21,606 bases of DNA, from contig CAVXRG010000009.1 in assembly GCA_963764195.1 (NCBI GenBank), forward strand, positions 1-21,606, in the 5' to 3' direction. The stretch comes from JBDSSS01 sp963764195 (GTDB taxonomy: Bacteria > Actinomycetota > Actinomycetes > Actinomycetales > Dermatophilaceae). Below are positions 6,880 through 14,757 of the stretch, in pieces. Numbering within the stretch: the stretch's first letter is position 1; each line of letters begins with the position of its first letter. A model generated the notes under the pieces. It ran no database searches. It worked only from the letters and a program-made list of their open reading frames with translations, and had not been told where the DNA came from. A program made the position numbers and the translations under genes.

Positions 6880-8252
6880 GCAACCTCGCCGACCGCCTGG
6901 ACCGTGCTCGGCATGCTGTTCCGACGCCGGAGACCGCGGGGATCGACGGCCGGGTCGTCGAGAGCCGGGCCCGCGCAGTGGACCCGTACGCAGCGGTCAA
7001 GGAGCGGGTCCACCAGGCGCTCGTCGACTCGCTCGGGCCTCGCCTCTACGACCCGCACCTCTCCGAGGCCGACCTTGCCTCCCAGGTGCGGGCCACCCTC
7101 CAGCTCGTCATCGACCTCGAGCAGACGCCGCTGTCCCAGTCGGACCGCACCCGGATCGCCCAGGAGGTCTCTGACGACATCCTGGGGCACGGTCCACTCG
7201 AGCCCTACCTCCGCGACCCTGAGGTCAGCGAGATCATGGTCAACGGGCCGAGCAGCATCTACATCGAGCGGGGCGGGAAGCTCTACCCGGTGGACGCGGC
7301 GTTCAGCAGCGACGCCCACCTCCGACGGACCATCGACAAGATCGTGGCTCGCATCGGCCGACGCGTCGACGAGTCGAGCCCGATGGTCGATGCCCGTCTG
7401 CCCGACGGCTCGCGCGTCAATGCGGTCGTCCCGCCGATCGCCCTCGACGGGTCCCTGCTGACCATTCGCAAGTTCTCGGCGGATCCGTTCACGGATGCGG
7501 ACCTCATCTCCTTCGGCACCTTGACCCCGGGCTCGCGCGACTTCTTGTCGGCCTGCGTGCGCGGCCGGCGCAACGTCGTGATCTCGGGAGGCACCGGTTC
7601 GGGCAAGACGACGACGCTCAACGTCCTCAGCTCGTTCATCCCTGCGGACGAGCGCATCGTGACCATCGAGGATGCCGCTGAGCTGCAGCTGCGCCAGGAC
7701 CACGTCCTCCGGCTCGAGGCGAGACCCGCCAACATCGAAGGCAGCGGAGCGGTCCCCATCCGTGAGCTGGTGAAGAACTGCCTGCGTATGCGCCCGGACC
7801 GCATCATCGTCGGGGAGATCCGCGACGGAGCCGCCCTTGACATGCTCCAGGCGATGAACACCGGGCATGACGGGTCGATCACGACGCTCCACGCGAACAC
7901 TCCCCGGGACAGCCTGTCTCGCCTGGAGACCATGGTGCTCATGGCTGGGGTCGACCTGCCCGTGCGCGCCATCCGAGAGCAGGTGTCGGGTGCGGTCGAC
8001 CTGATCGTCCAGCAGTCCCGCCTGAAGGACGGATCGCGACGGGTCGTCGCCATCACCGAGGTCCTCGGGATGGAAGCGGAGGTCATCACGCTGCAGGACA
8101 TCTTCGTCTTCGACTACTCGGCCGGTCGGGACGAGAAGGGGATGTTCCTCGGGGGGCTCGTGCCGACCGGGATCCGTCCCAAGTTCACGGAGGACCTCTC
8201 GGACCACGGGGTCGACCTTCCGAATGCCTTGTTCGCTCGCCGGGGATTCTGA
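6876..8252 (+). CDS. tadA: Tad pilus assembly/secretion ATPase TadA (CpaF)
   Basis: A 458-aa hexameric secretion ATPase of the type II/IV family that drives pilus assembly at the cytoplasmic face. Visible elements: N-terminal domain with GPLEPYLRDPEVSEIMVNGP (about 106-125), Walker A GGTGSGKTT (238-246), Asp box IVTIEDAAEL (261-270), Walker B with catalytic Glu304 in IIVGEIRDG, and the His box TGHDGSITTLHANTP (319-333). The start is a GTG overlapping the cpaE stop (GTGA); the stop overlaps the tadB ATG (TGATG). All catalytic motifs are intact. Confidence 0.95.
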   Translation: MSNLADRLDRARHAVPTPETAGIDGRVVESRARAVDPYAAVKERVHQALVDSLGPRLYDPHLSEADLASQVRATLQLVIDLEQTPLSQSDRTRIAQEVSDDILGHGPLEPYLRDPEVSEIMVNGPSSIYIERGGKLYPVDAAFSSDAHLRRTIDKIVARIGRRVDESSPMVDARLPDGSRVNAVVPPIALDGSLLTIRKFSADPFTDADLISFGTLTPGSRDFLSACVRGRRNVVISGGTGSGKTTTLNVLSSFIPADERIVTIEDAAELQLRQDHVLRLEARPANIEGSGAVPIRELVKNCLRMRPDRIIVGEIRDGAALDMLQAMNTGHDGSITTLHANTPRDSLSRLETMVLMAGVDLPVRAIREQVSGAVDLIVQQSRLKDGSRRVVAITEVLGMEAEVITLQDIFVFDYSAGRDEKGMFLGGLVPTGIRPKFTEDLSDHGVDLPNALFARRGF

Positions 8253-9295
8253 TGCACGCTCCGTCCGCGACTACGGCGATCGCCATGCAGGTGGGCAACG
8301 GTGCACCGCCACTGCTCATCTGGGTGGCCGCTTCGCTCGTTGCCCTGTCCATCGTGTGCGTCGCCATCGTGTTCGCCCCGACACTCCAGACGAAGCGAGA
8401 GCAGCGTCTCGCCTCGATCGATGACTACCTCCACGGCGGTCGCCCCGCCGAGCGACGCGGCGGCGCCTCGCAGCTGGCGCCGTTGTCCGAGCAGCTGATC
8501 GGCTTCGGTGAGCGGCAGATGCAGGGAAAGGAGTCAACGCGAAGCACGATGGCTCTCATCTCCCGCGCGGACCTGCCGTTCCGGGCCGGCGAGTGGTTCG
8601 TCCTGCGGGGAGTTGCAGCGCTCGTCATGATGGCGCTCGCCGTCTTCGTCCTGAGAGGGTCCGACTCCGCCATCCTGCTGACCGGCGGTGCCGTGGGGGG
8701 GATCCTCGGCCTCGTCCTACCCGCGCTCGTGCTCCGCGTCCTGGCTGCACGACGCGCTACAGCCTTCGAGGCGGTCCTGCCTGACGTGATGACCCTTGTG
8801 GCGACCAGCCTCCGCAGTGGTTTCGGGTTGGCACAGGCGCTCGATGCGGTGGCCCGAGACGCGGCTGAGCCTGCGGCCAAGGAGTTCTCGAGAGCATTGG
8901 CGGAGGCGCGCATCGGCACCGACATCTCGGATGCGCTCGAACACATGGCGGCCAGGATGGACAGCACGTCGATGCGGTGGGCGGTCATGGCGATTCGGAT
9001 CCAACGCGACGTCGGGGGCAACCTCGCTGACACCCTGCAGACGACGGCGGCGACGCTCAAGGAGCGCGACTCGCTCAAGCGGCAGGTGCGGGCGCTCTCT
9101 GCCGAGGGTCGCCTGTCCGCCTACATCCTCGTCGCGCTGCCGATCACCATCTTCCTCTACATGATGTACGGGAACTACGAGTACATCAGCCTGTTGTGGC
9201 TCGAGCCGTTGGGGATCGTGATGCTCGTGGTCGGCGTGGTGATGATGGTGATCGGCATCTTCTGGATGCGCAAAATCGTGAACATCGAGGTGTGA
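8252..9295 (+). CDS. tadB: Tad pilus inner-membrane platform protein TadB (T2SSF domain)
   Basis: A 347-aa membrane protein. Predicted helices are at about 21-42, 118-134, 140-162, 289-306 and 317-339, with the type II secretion F domain at about 171-295 (LPDVMTLVATSLRSGFGLAQAL, shown in part; later IQRDVGGNLADTL and ERDSLKRQVRALSAEGRLSA, the TadB signature). It pairs with TadC to form the platform on which TadA acts. It starts at the last base of the tadA stop (TGATG) and is followed by tadC after one base. Confidence 0.93.
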   Translation: MHAPSATTAIAMQVGNGAPPLLIWVAASLVALSIVCVAIVFAPTLQTKREQRLASIDDYLHGGRPAERRGGASQLAPLSEQLIGFGERQMQGKESTRSTMALISRADLPFRAGEWFVLRGVAALVMMALAVFVLRGSDSAILLTGGAVGGILGLVLPALVLRVLAARRATAFEAVLPDVMTLVATSLRSGFGLAQALDAVARDAAEPAAKEFSRALAEARIGTDISDALEHMAARMDSTSMRWAVMAIRIQRDVGGNLADTLQTTAATLKERDSLKRQVRALSAEGRLSAYILVALPITIFLYMMYGNYEYISLLWLEPLGIVMLVVGVVMMVIGIFWMRKIVNIEV

Positions 9296-9296
9296 G

Positions 9297-10205
9297 GTGC
9301 TCGTCTGGATCGGTGCCGCCCTGGTGGCGTCCGGAGTCGCTTTCGCGGTGGGTGCCCTCGTCGCCGGATCGAGCGGGCCGACCGGTGTCGCGAGGTCCCT
9401 CTCGCTGATCGAGGGCACGGTCGGGGAGCGAAGTGCGGTCCGTTCGGAGCTGAGCAGCAAGGAGCGGCTGGTCAAGCCGGTCCTGAAACAGATGCAGGGC
9501 TTGGCAACGAGGTTGTCACCATCCGGGACGGGAGACCGGTTGGCCAGGATGCTCGACCGGGCGGGCAACCCGGTGCCCTGGACGCCCGAGCGGATCCTCG
9601 GAACGAAAGGGGCCGCTTTGCTGCTCGGACTCCTGCTCGGGCTGGCCTACGGCGGTCTGACCCTGGCCGGAGCAGGGATCTCGCTCGCGACGGCCGCGGC
9701 CCTGTTCTTCCTGCCGGATCTGCTCCTGCACAACCTCGCCCTGAAACGCCAGGAGGAGACGAGCAAGGGACTGGCCGAGGCCCTCGACATGCTGTCCGTC
9801 TGTGTCCAGGCGGGCCAAGGCTTCGATGCGGCCCTGATGCAGGTGGCCCGCAACATCGAGGGCCCGATCTCCGGTGAGTTCGCGAGGGTCCTGTCCGAGA
9901 TCCAGATCGGCAAGTCCCGGGGCGAGGCGTTCACCGGTATGGGCGTGCGCGTGGCTCTTCCTGAGGTCAAGAACTTCACGAGCGCCCTCACCCAGGCGGA
10001 CCGGCTGGGCCTGCCCATCGGCACCGTGCTGCGCGAGCAGACGGCCACGATGCGTCTCGTGCGTCGTCAGAAGGCGGACGAGCAGGCGCAGAAGGTGACC
10101 GTCAAGATCATGATCCCTCTGCTGCTCTGCCTCTTTCCGGCGCTCTTCATCGTCATCATCGGACCGGGGGCCCTGCGGATGATCACGGCCTTCTCCGGGA
10201 TGTGA
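9297..10205 (+). CDS. tadC: Tad pilus inner-membrane platform protein TadC (T2SSF domain)
   Basis: A 302-aa membrane protein with helices at about 2-24, 103-120, 122-140 and 270-291, and a T2SSF domain at about 155-265 (LAEALDMLSVCVQAGQGFDAAL in part, LTQADRLGLPIGTVLREQ, RRQKADEQAQK). It is the partner of TadB. The GTG start lies one base after the tadB stop, with GAGG inside the end of tadB as ribosome site. It is the last gene of the rightward arm and faces the helicase gene tail to tail with a 42-nt gap, in which only a weak imperfect stem is seen. Confidence 0.92.
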   Translation: MLVWIGAALVASGVAFAVGALVAGSSGPTGVARSLSLIEGTVGERSAVRSELSSKERLVKPVLKQMQGLATRLSPSGTGDRLARMLDRAGNPVPWTPERILGTKGAALLLGLLLGLAYGGLTLAGAGISLATAAALFFLPDLLLHNLALKRQEETSKGLAEALDMLSVCVQAGQGFDAALMQVARNIEGPISGEFARVLSEIQIGKSRGEAFTGMGVRVALPEVKNFTSALTQADRLGLPIGTVLREQTATMRLVRRQKADEQAQKVTVKIMIPLLLCLFPALFIVIIGPGALRMITAFSGM

Positions 10206-10247
10206 TGATCCGGCGCAGGTCAGTCGCTCCGTGTGCTGGCCGAACCT

Positions 10248-12042
10248 CTACTTGTGGCGCGGGCGGGCGGGGGAGGCGCCGTTGTCCAGGGTCAGCTCGA
10301 TGAGCTGGCCGGAGATCCGGGTCTTGCGCAGGGAGTCCCAGGCGCCGGGAGGCAGGTTCTCCGGCAGCTCGACGATGGAGTAGTCGGCGCGGATGTCGAT
10401 GTGGCCGAAGTCCTGCCGGCCGAGGCCGCCCTCGTTGGCGATCGCCCCGACGATCTGGCGCGGCTCGACCCGCTGGCGCTTGCCGACCGAGATCCGATAG
10501 CCGACGAGCGTGCCAGCTGGCGCCCCCGCGCGGAGGGCGGGCAGAGCGCTCCCGGGGGGCGCGTGAGCCCCGGTCGTCACGGGAGTCGCGGCCGCCCGGG
10601 CCCCCGCGGGAGTCACGACGGTCGGGGCCGGGCCGGTCGTCGAAGCTGCGGGGGGCGCGTCGCTCCTGTGCCGGGTCGAGCAGCATCGGCTCGTCGCCCT
10701 GCAGGACGACGGCGAGCGCCGCGGCCACGTCGGCCTCGGGCACGTTGTGCTCGCGGACGTAGTGGGAGATGACGTCGCGGAAGCCGTCGACCTTGTCGGA
10801 GGCGAGGGCCGCGGTGATGGCGTCGTCGAAGCGGGTCAGGCGGGTGGCGTTGATGTCGTCGACGCTCGGCAGGCTCATCGGGGTCAGCGACTGCCGGGTC
10901 GCCTTCTCGATCGCCTTGAGCAGGTGGCGCTCCCGGGGGGTGACGAACGAGATCGCGTCACCGCTACGGCCGGCCCGACCGGTGCGGCCGATCCGGTGGA
11001 CGTAGGACTCGGTGTCGGTGGGGATGTCGTAGTTGACGACGTGGCTGATCCGGTCGACGTCGAGGCCGCGCGCGGCCACGTCGGTGGCGACGAGGATGTC
11101 GAGCTTGCCGGACTTCAGCTGGTCGACGGTGCGCTCGCGCTGGTTCTGCGCGATGTCGCCGTTGATCGCCATGGCCGAGAAGCCCCGGGCTCGCAGCTTC
11201 TCGGCCAGGGTCTCGGTCTCGTTCTTGGTCCGGACGAAGACGATCATCCCCTCGAAGTTCTCCACCTCGAGGATCCGGGTCAGCGCGTCGACCTTCTGGG
11301 GGTAGGAGACCATCAGGTAGCGCTGGGTGATGTTCGGCGCCGTCGTCTTCGTGTTCTTGACCGTGATCTCGACCGGGTCGGTGAGGTACTTCTTCGAGAT
11401 CCGGCGGATCTGCGAGGGCATCGTCGCGGAGAAGAGGGCGACGTGCTTGTCGTCGGGGGTGTCGGCGAGGATCGTCTCGACGTCCTCGGCGAAGCCCATC
11501 TTCAGCATCTCGTCGGCCTCGTCGAGGACGAGGAAGCGCAGCTGGCTGAGGTCGAGCGTCCCCTTCTCGAGGTGGTCCATGATGCGGCCCGGGGTGCCGA
11601 CGACGATGTGGACGCCGCGACGCAAGGCGCTCAGCTGGACCCCGTAGGCCTGGCCGCCGTAGACGGGCAGGACGTGCACGCCCTTCATCCACGTCGCGTA
11701 CTTCTCGAACGCCTCGCAGACCTGCAGGGCCAGCTCGCGGGTCGGTGCGAGGACGAGGGCCTGCGGCGACTTCTGCTTGAGGTCGAGCTGGCTGAGGATC
11801 GGCAGCGCGAATGCAGCGGTCTTGCCGGTGCCCGTCTGCGCGAGGCCGACGACGTGCCGACCGTCGAGCAGGGCCGGGATCGTCGCCGCCTGGATCGGGG
11901 AGGGGTGCTCGTAGCCGACGTCCCGCAGCGCCTTGAGGATTCGGTCGTCGAGGCCCATGTCGGCGAAGGACATCCGGTCCTCGGTCTGCTCGGTCTCGGT
12001 CTGCGTGTCGGTCACCGCGGTCGTCTCGCTCTGCTCACTCAC
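10248..12042 (-). CDS. deaD: DEAD-box ATP-dependent RNA helicase (DeaD/CsdA type), frame broken near 3' end
   Basis: RNA helicase of about 597 aa once the frame is repaired. Core motifs are intact: Q motif with Phe26 and PSPIQAATIP, Walker A AQTGTGKT (68-75), PTREL, DEAD (174-177), SAT in LFSATMPS, VATDVAARGLDVD and HRIGRTGRAGR. An Arg/Gly/Asp-rich linker follows. The C-terminal DbpA-like RNA-binding domain (YRISVGKRQRV, GAIANEGGLGRQDFGHIDI, SIVELPENLP) is in the next frame (10,248 to about 10,522), so one surplus base lies in the linker, most simply in the C5 run at 10,523-10,527 of the plus strand. Without repair the frame runs on to 10,183 as a spurious Arg/Pro-rich tail overlapping tadC. 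Such helicases help ribosome assembly and mRNA decay, often in the cold. Start is GTG 12,042 (no ribosome site; see promoter); ATG 11,973 with GAGGA is an alternative. Confidence 0.85.
10523..10527 (-). other. probable one-base insertion site in helicase gene
   Basis: On the minus strand the linker reads CGC GGG GGC GCC in the helicase frame and then loses similarity. Removing one G from the five-base run yields a linker that passes straight into GTLVGYRISVG of the RNA-binding domain. A run of six G (plus strand 10,554-10,559) is a less likely site because Arg-rich linker sequence continues past it in the original frame. It may be a sequencing or assembly error, a real mutation, or a slippery site. 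Confidence 0.65.
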
Positions 12043-12048
12043 GCACTG

Positions 12049-12078
12049 ACGGTAGTGGCTCGCGCGGGGTCAGGTCGA
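12049..12078 (-). promoter_or_regulatory. candidate helicase promoter giving a leaderless mRNA
   Basis: On the minus strand TCGACC (12,078-12,073), an 18-nt spacer and TACCGT (12,054-12,049, the actinobacterial TAnnnT type) lie with the -10 only 6 nt before the GTG start. Transcription would begin at or next to the start codon, which fits the absence of a ribosome binding site there. Confidence 0.5.
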
Positions 12079-12123
12079 GCCGCGGCGGGCTGCACGGCAT
12101 ACAGCGGCGATGGGAACGGCGAA

Positions 12124-12154
12124 GGGCGCGTCCCCCTGATGGAGGAACGCGCCC
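12124..12154 (-). terminator. stem-loop terminator of the catabolic operon
   Basis: GGGCGCGT (12,124-12,131) pairs perfectly with ACGCGCCC (12,147-12,154), and inner bases (CCCCC with GGAGG) extend the stem with one mismatch and one bulge. It begins 21 nt after the FMN reductase stop on the minus strand. There is no T-run, as is common in high-GC actinobacteria. Confidence 0.65.
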
Positions 12155-12175
12155 TCGACGAGGCGGGCGTGACGG

Positions 12176-12727
12176 TCAGCTGGCGACCTCGACGGGAGTG
12201 TCAACCGTCGTGGCGAGAGCGGAGAGCAGCTCGGTGAGGCGGCCCTGCGTCTCGTCCGTGGCGGTGATCTCGCCCTCCGGGGTGATGTCGCGGGTGAAGA
12301 CGAGGCCGGCCGACCCGACGACCCGTGCCTTGACGTGGGTCAGCACCTTGTCGAGGTCTGAGGTGGCGTCGACGGCGCCGGTCCAGCCGTAGCCGACGAG
12401 CGCGATCGGCTTGGAGTCCCACTCGGCGAAGAGGTAGTCGATGGCGTTCTTGATCGGGGCCGGGAAGCTCCGGTTGTACTGCGGCGTGACGACGACGATC
12501 GCGTCCGACTCGAAGACGGCCGACGCCCACTGCTTCGTGTGGGGCAGGACGTAGTTGCCGTTCTTGGGCATGTCCTCCTCGTTGAAGAACGGCAGGTCGA
12601 TCGCCGCGAGGTCGAGCAGCTCGACCTCCCAGTCGCTCGTGGGCGCCTGGGCGGCCACCCACTGCGCCACTTTGGGGCCGATCCGGCCGGGGCGGGTGCT
12701 GGAGACGACGATGCTCAGTTTGTTCAC
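12176..12727 (-). CDS. NAD(P)H-dependent FMN reductase, flavodoxin-like fold
   Basis: A 183-aa flavoprotein of the NADPH-dependent FMN reductase family (PF03358). Diagnostic stretches are SSTRPGRIGPKVAQWV near the N-terminus (phosphate/FMN loop) and VVTPQYNRSFPAPIKNAIDYL (PxYN motif contacting the isoalloxazine), with ALVGYGWTGA after. It reduces flavins, quinones or similar acceptors with NAD(P)H. The GTG start lies 3 nt after the glycerate kinase stop, so it is likely the last gene of the leftward operon. SsuE-like reductases sometimes accompany NitT/TauT-type transporters, but no flavin monooxygenase is in the window, so its partner here is unknown; it could also be an accidental passenger. 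Confidence 0.85.
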   Translation of the reverse strand: MNKLSIVVSSTRPGRIGPKVAQWVAAQAPTSDWEVELLDLAAIDLPFFNEEDMPKNGNYVLPHTKQWASAVFESDAIVVVTPQYNRSFPAPIKNAIDYLFAEWDSKPIALVGYGWTGAVDATSDLDKVLTHVKARVVGSAGLVFTRDITPEGEITATDETQGRLTELLSALATTVDTPVEVAS

Positions 12728-12730
12728 AGC

Positions 12731-13882
12731 TCAGCGAACAGGGTGGGGGTGGGTCGTATTCCCGGGGCCGGCCCGGTCCAGGGCGCACGCCGCGGCGCGG
12801 CCCGCGACCTCGAGCCACGCCAGGGGGTCGGCGATCGCCGGCCCCGCACCCCCGGCGAGCTGGGTCAGGGACCACCCCCGGGCGCCCCGCGGGGGTGGCT
12901 CCCCGAGCGAGCCGGCCACGACGACGGCGCGCGCTCCGGCCCGGTCGGCGAGGTCGAGGACGAGCCCGGTCGCCTTTCCGGTGAGGGACTGCGCGTCGAA
13001 GCGACCCTCACCGGTCACGACGACGTCGGCACCGACCACTGCCCCCGGCAGCCCGATCGCGTCGGCGACGGTAGCCGCGCCGGGCACGAGACGGGCACGC
13101 CAGGCGGTGGCCAGCCCGTAGGCGGTGCCGCCGGCGGCACCCGCTCCGGGAGCCTCGGCCGCACCGCCGAGGAGCGCGTGCCAACGTCGGAGGGCGAGGT
13201 CCAGGGACGCGACCTGCGCCGGGTCCGCCCCCTTCTGCGGAGCGAAGACGTGGGCGGCACCACGGTCCCCGAAGAGCGGGGCGGTGACGTCGCAGAGGAT
13301 CGACACTCCGGACGGGGGAGGCGGTCGAAGGCCCGTGCGGTCCACCCGGACGGCGTGCAGCAGGCCCCCGCCGCCGGATGGGACATCGCGGCCCCGACCG
13401 TCGAGCACTCGCATCCCCAGCGCTCGGAGGGCGCCCGCGCCGCCGTCGGTCGAGGCGGAGCCGCCGACGGCGAGGGTGATTGACCTCGCGCCCGCGTCCA
13501 GAGCATCCCCGAGGACGACGCCGAGGGCCTCGGTCCCGACGCCCATCGGTCCGCAGGTGCCGACAAGGGGGAGGCCACAGCACTCGGCCAGCTCGACGAC
13601 CGCGTCGGCGCCGAGGAGGGCCCACCGGGCGGCGTGGTCCCGTCCACCAGCCAGGGTCACCACGCTCGTCCTGGACTCGGCATGAGCACCGGCGAGCACC
13701 GCGTCGAGGGTCCCCTCGCCCCCGTCGGCGACGGGCAGCTCGACGAGCTCGTCCTGGGGTCGGACCGACCGCCAGCCTTGGGCGAGGGCCGCTGCCGCGT
13801 CGACCGCGGTGGCACTGCCCTTGAAGGAGTCGGGGGCGATGACGACCCGTGCCGCGTCGTGCGAGAAGCGGCTCAGAGCCAC
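12731..13882 (-). CDS. glycerate 2-kinase (GarK/GlxK family)
   Basis: A 383-aa kinase of PF02595, which phosphorylates D-glycerate, usually at C2, giving 2-phosphoglycerate. Conserved blocks are visible: VVIAPDSFKGSATA (about 13-26), LPVADGGEGT (about 49-58), VGGSASTDGGAGALRALG (about 139-156), PLFGDRGAAHVFAPQKGA, and VVVTGEGRFDAQSLTGKA (about 287-304). The GTG at 13,882 overlaps the upstream isomerase stop by 10 nt. In this operon the enzyme indicates that the pathway ends in glycerate, which enters lower glycolysis. No tartronate-semialdehyde or hydroxypyruvate reductase is encoded next to it. Confidence 0.9.
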   Translation of the reverse strand: MALSRFSHDAARVVIAPDSFKGSATAVDAAAALAQGWRSVRPQDELVELPVADGGEGTLDAVLAGAHAESRTSVVTLAGGRDHAARWALLGADAVVELAECCGLPLVGTCGPMGVGTEALGVVLGDALDAGARSITLAVGGSASTDGGAGALRALGMRVLDGRGRDVPSGGGGLLHAVRVDRTGLRPPPPSGVSILCDVTAPLFGDRGAAHVFAPQKGADPAQVASLDLALRRWHALLGGAAEAPGAGAAGGTAYGLATAWRARLVPGAATVADAIGLPGAVVGADVVVTGEGRFDAQSLTGKATGLVLDLADRAGARAVVVAGSLGEPPPRGARGWSLTQLAGGAGPAIADPLAWLEVAGRAAACALDRAGPGNTTHPHPVR

Positions 13883-14757
13883 GGTGCGACGTGCTCGAGG
13901 AACCGCTGCTGCATGTGGGCGGCGACGTCCGCGGGGTCGCGGGCCCAGATGTCGGCGTTGAAGATCTCGACCTCGATGTCACCGCGGTAGCCGGCGGCCA
14001 CGACCGCCCTCGTCCACCGCGCGAAGTCGATGTGGCCGTCGCCCATCATTCCTCGGGACAGCAGCGCGCCCGCGGGGATGGGCAGGTTGAAGTCGCAGAC
14101 CTGGTAGGAGCTGATCCGGCCCTCGGCCCCGGCTCGCGCCACCATCTCCTCGGCGCGCGGGTCCCAGAAGACGTGGAAGGTGTCGACGACGACCCCCACG
14201 GTCGCGGGATCATGCGGTCCGGACAACTCGAGGGCCTGCTCCAGGGTGGAGATGACAGCCCGGTCGGCGACGAACATCGGGTGGAGCGGCTCGAGAGCCA
14301 GGCGCACACCGCGCTCCGCGGCATACGGCACGAGGTCGGCGAGGCGTTCGGCCACCCGCTCGCGAGCTGCGAGGAGGTCCCGGTCGCCGTCGGGCAGGCC
14401 GCCCGCCACGATGACGAGCTCGGGGGCGCCGATCGTCGCCGCCTCGTCGATGGCACGCCGGTTGTCGTCGATCGCGGCCGAGATGCCGGCGGTGTCGGAG
14501 GCGGTGAAGAAGCCGCCCCGGCAGAGGGAGGAGGCCCGCAGCCCGGTCTCTCGCAGGCGGCGCGCGGTCTCCTCCACCCCGAAGTCCTCCACCTTGTCGC
14601 GCCACAGCCCAAGCGCTGGGAGACCCGAGGCCACGGCGAGGTCGACCGCCTCCGCGAGCGAGAGGGACTGGGTCGTCATCGTGTTGAGGGAGAGGCGCGC
14701 CGTTGCCGCGGCCGAGGCTCCGGGCGTCAGGGCCTCGGCCGTCAGGGCGCTGCTCAC
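13873..14757 (-). CDS. sugar phosphate isomerase/epimerase-like TIM barrel (AP endonuclease 2 superfamily)
   Basis: A 294-aa protein with the metal-site pattern of the xylose-isomerase-like TIM barrels (PF01261): Glu156 in RLALEPLHP, Asp192 and His195 in VVDTFHVFW, His242 in GDGHIDF and Glu264 in EVEIFNAD; the barrel starts at LSLNTMTTQ (about 22). Family members isomerise or epimerise sugars and polyol derivatives, and some cleave or dehydrate keto-sugars, so the exact reaction cannot be assigned. The start GTG at 14,757 overlaps the DUF993 gene stop (GTGA). No phosphate-specific feature is recognisable, so the substrate may be non-phosphorylated. Confidence 0.85.
   Translation of the reverse strand: MSSALTAEALTPGASAAATARLSLNTMTTQSLSLAEAVDLAVASGLPALGLWRDKVEDFGVEETARRLRETGLRASSLCRGGFFTASDTAGISAAIDDNRRAIDEAATIGAPELVIVAGGLPDGDRDLLAARERVAERLADLVPYAAERGVRLALEPLHPMFVADRAVISTLEQALELSGPHDPATVGVVVDTFHVFWDPRAEEMVARAGAEGRISSYQVCDFNLPIPAGALLSRGMMGDGHIDFARWTRAVVAAGYRGDIEVEIFNADIWARDPADVAAHMQQRFLEHVAPWL

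Noticed and set aside
6441..8207. 588-codon minus-strand frame across cpaE and tadA
   Set aside because: Antisense shadow; the plus strand encodes intact MinD-like and TadA motifs here, and the minus product is Asp/Arg/His-rich without domains.
10183..10522. C-terminal extension of the helicase frame past the linker
   Set aside because: Arg/Pro-rich nonsense that overlaps the end of tadC; the true domain is in the adjacent frame.
10747..12237. 496-codon plus-strand frame opposite the helicase
   Set aside because: Antisense shadow rich in Asp/Val/Gly; the helicase motifs on the minus strand are decisive.
14607..14619. CCCAAGCGCTGGG as a second operator
   Set aside because: It is an imperfect palindrome inside the isomerase coding region and differs from the promoter-side site outside the AGCGCT core.
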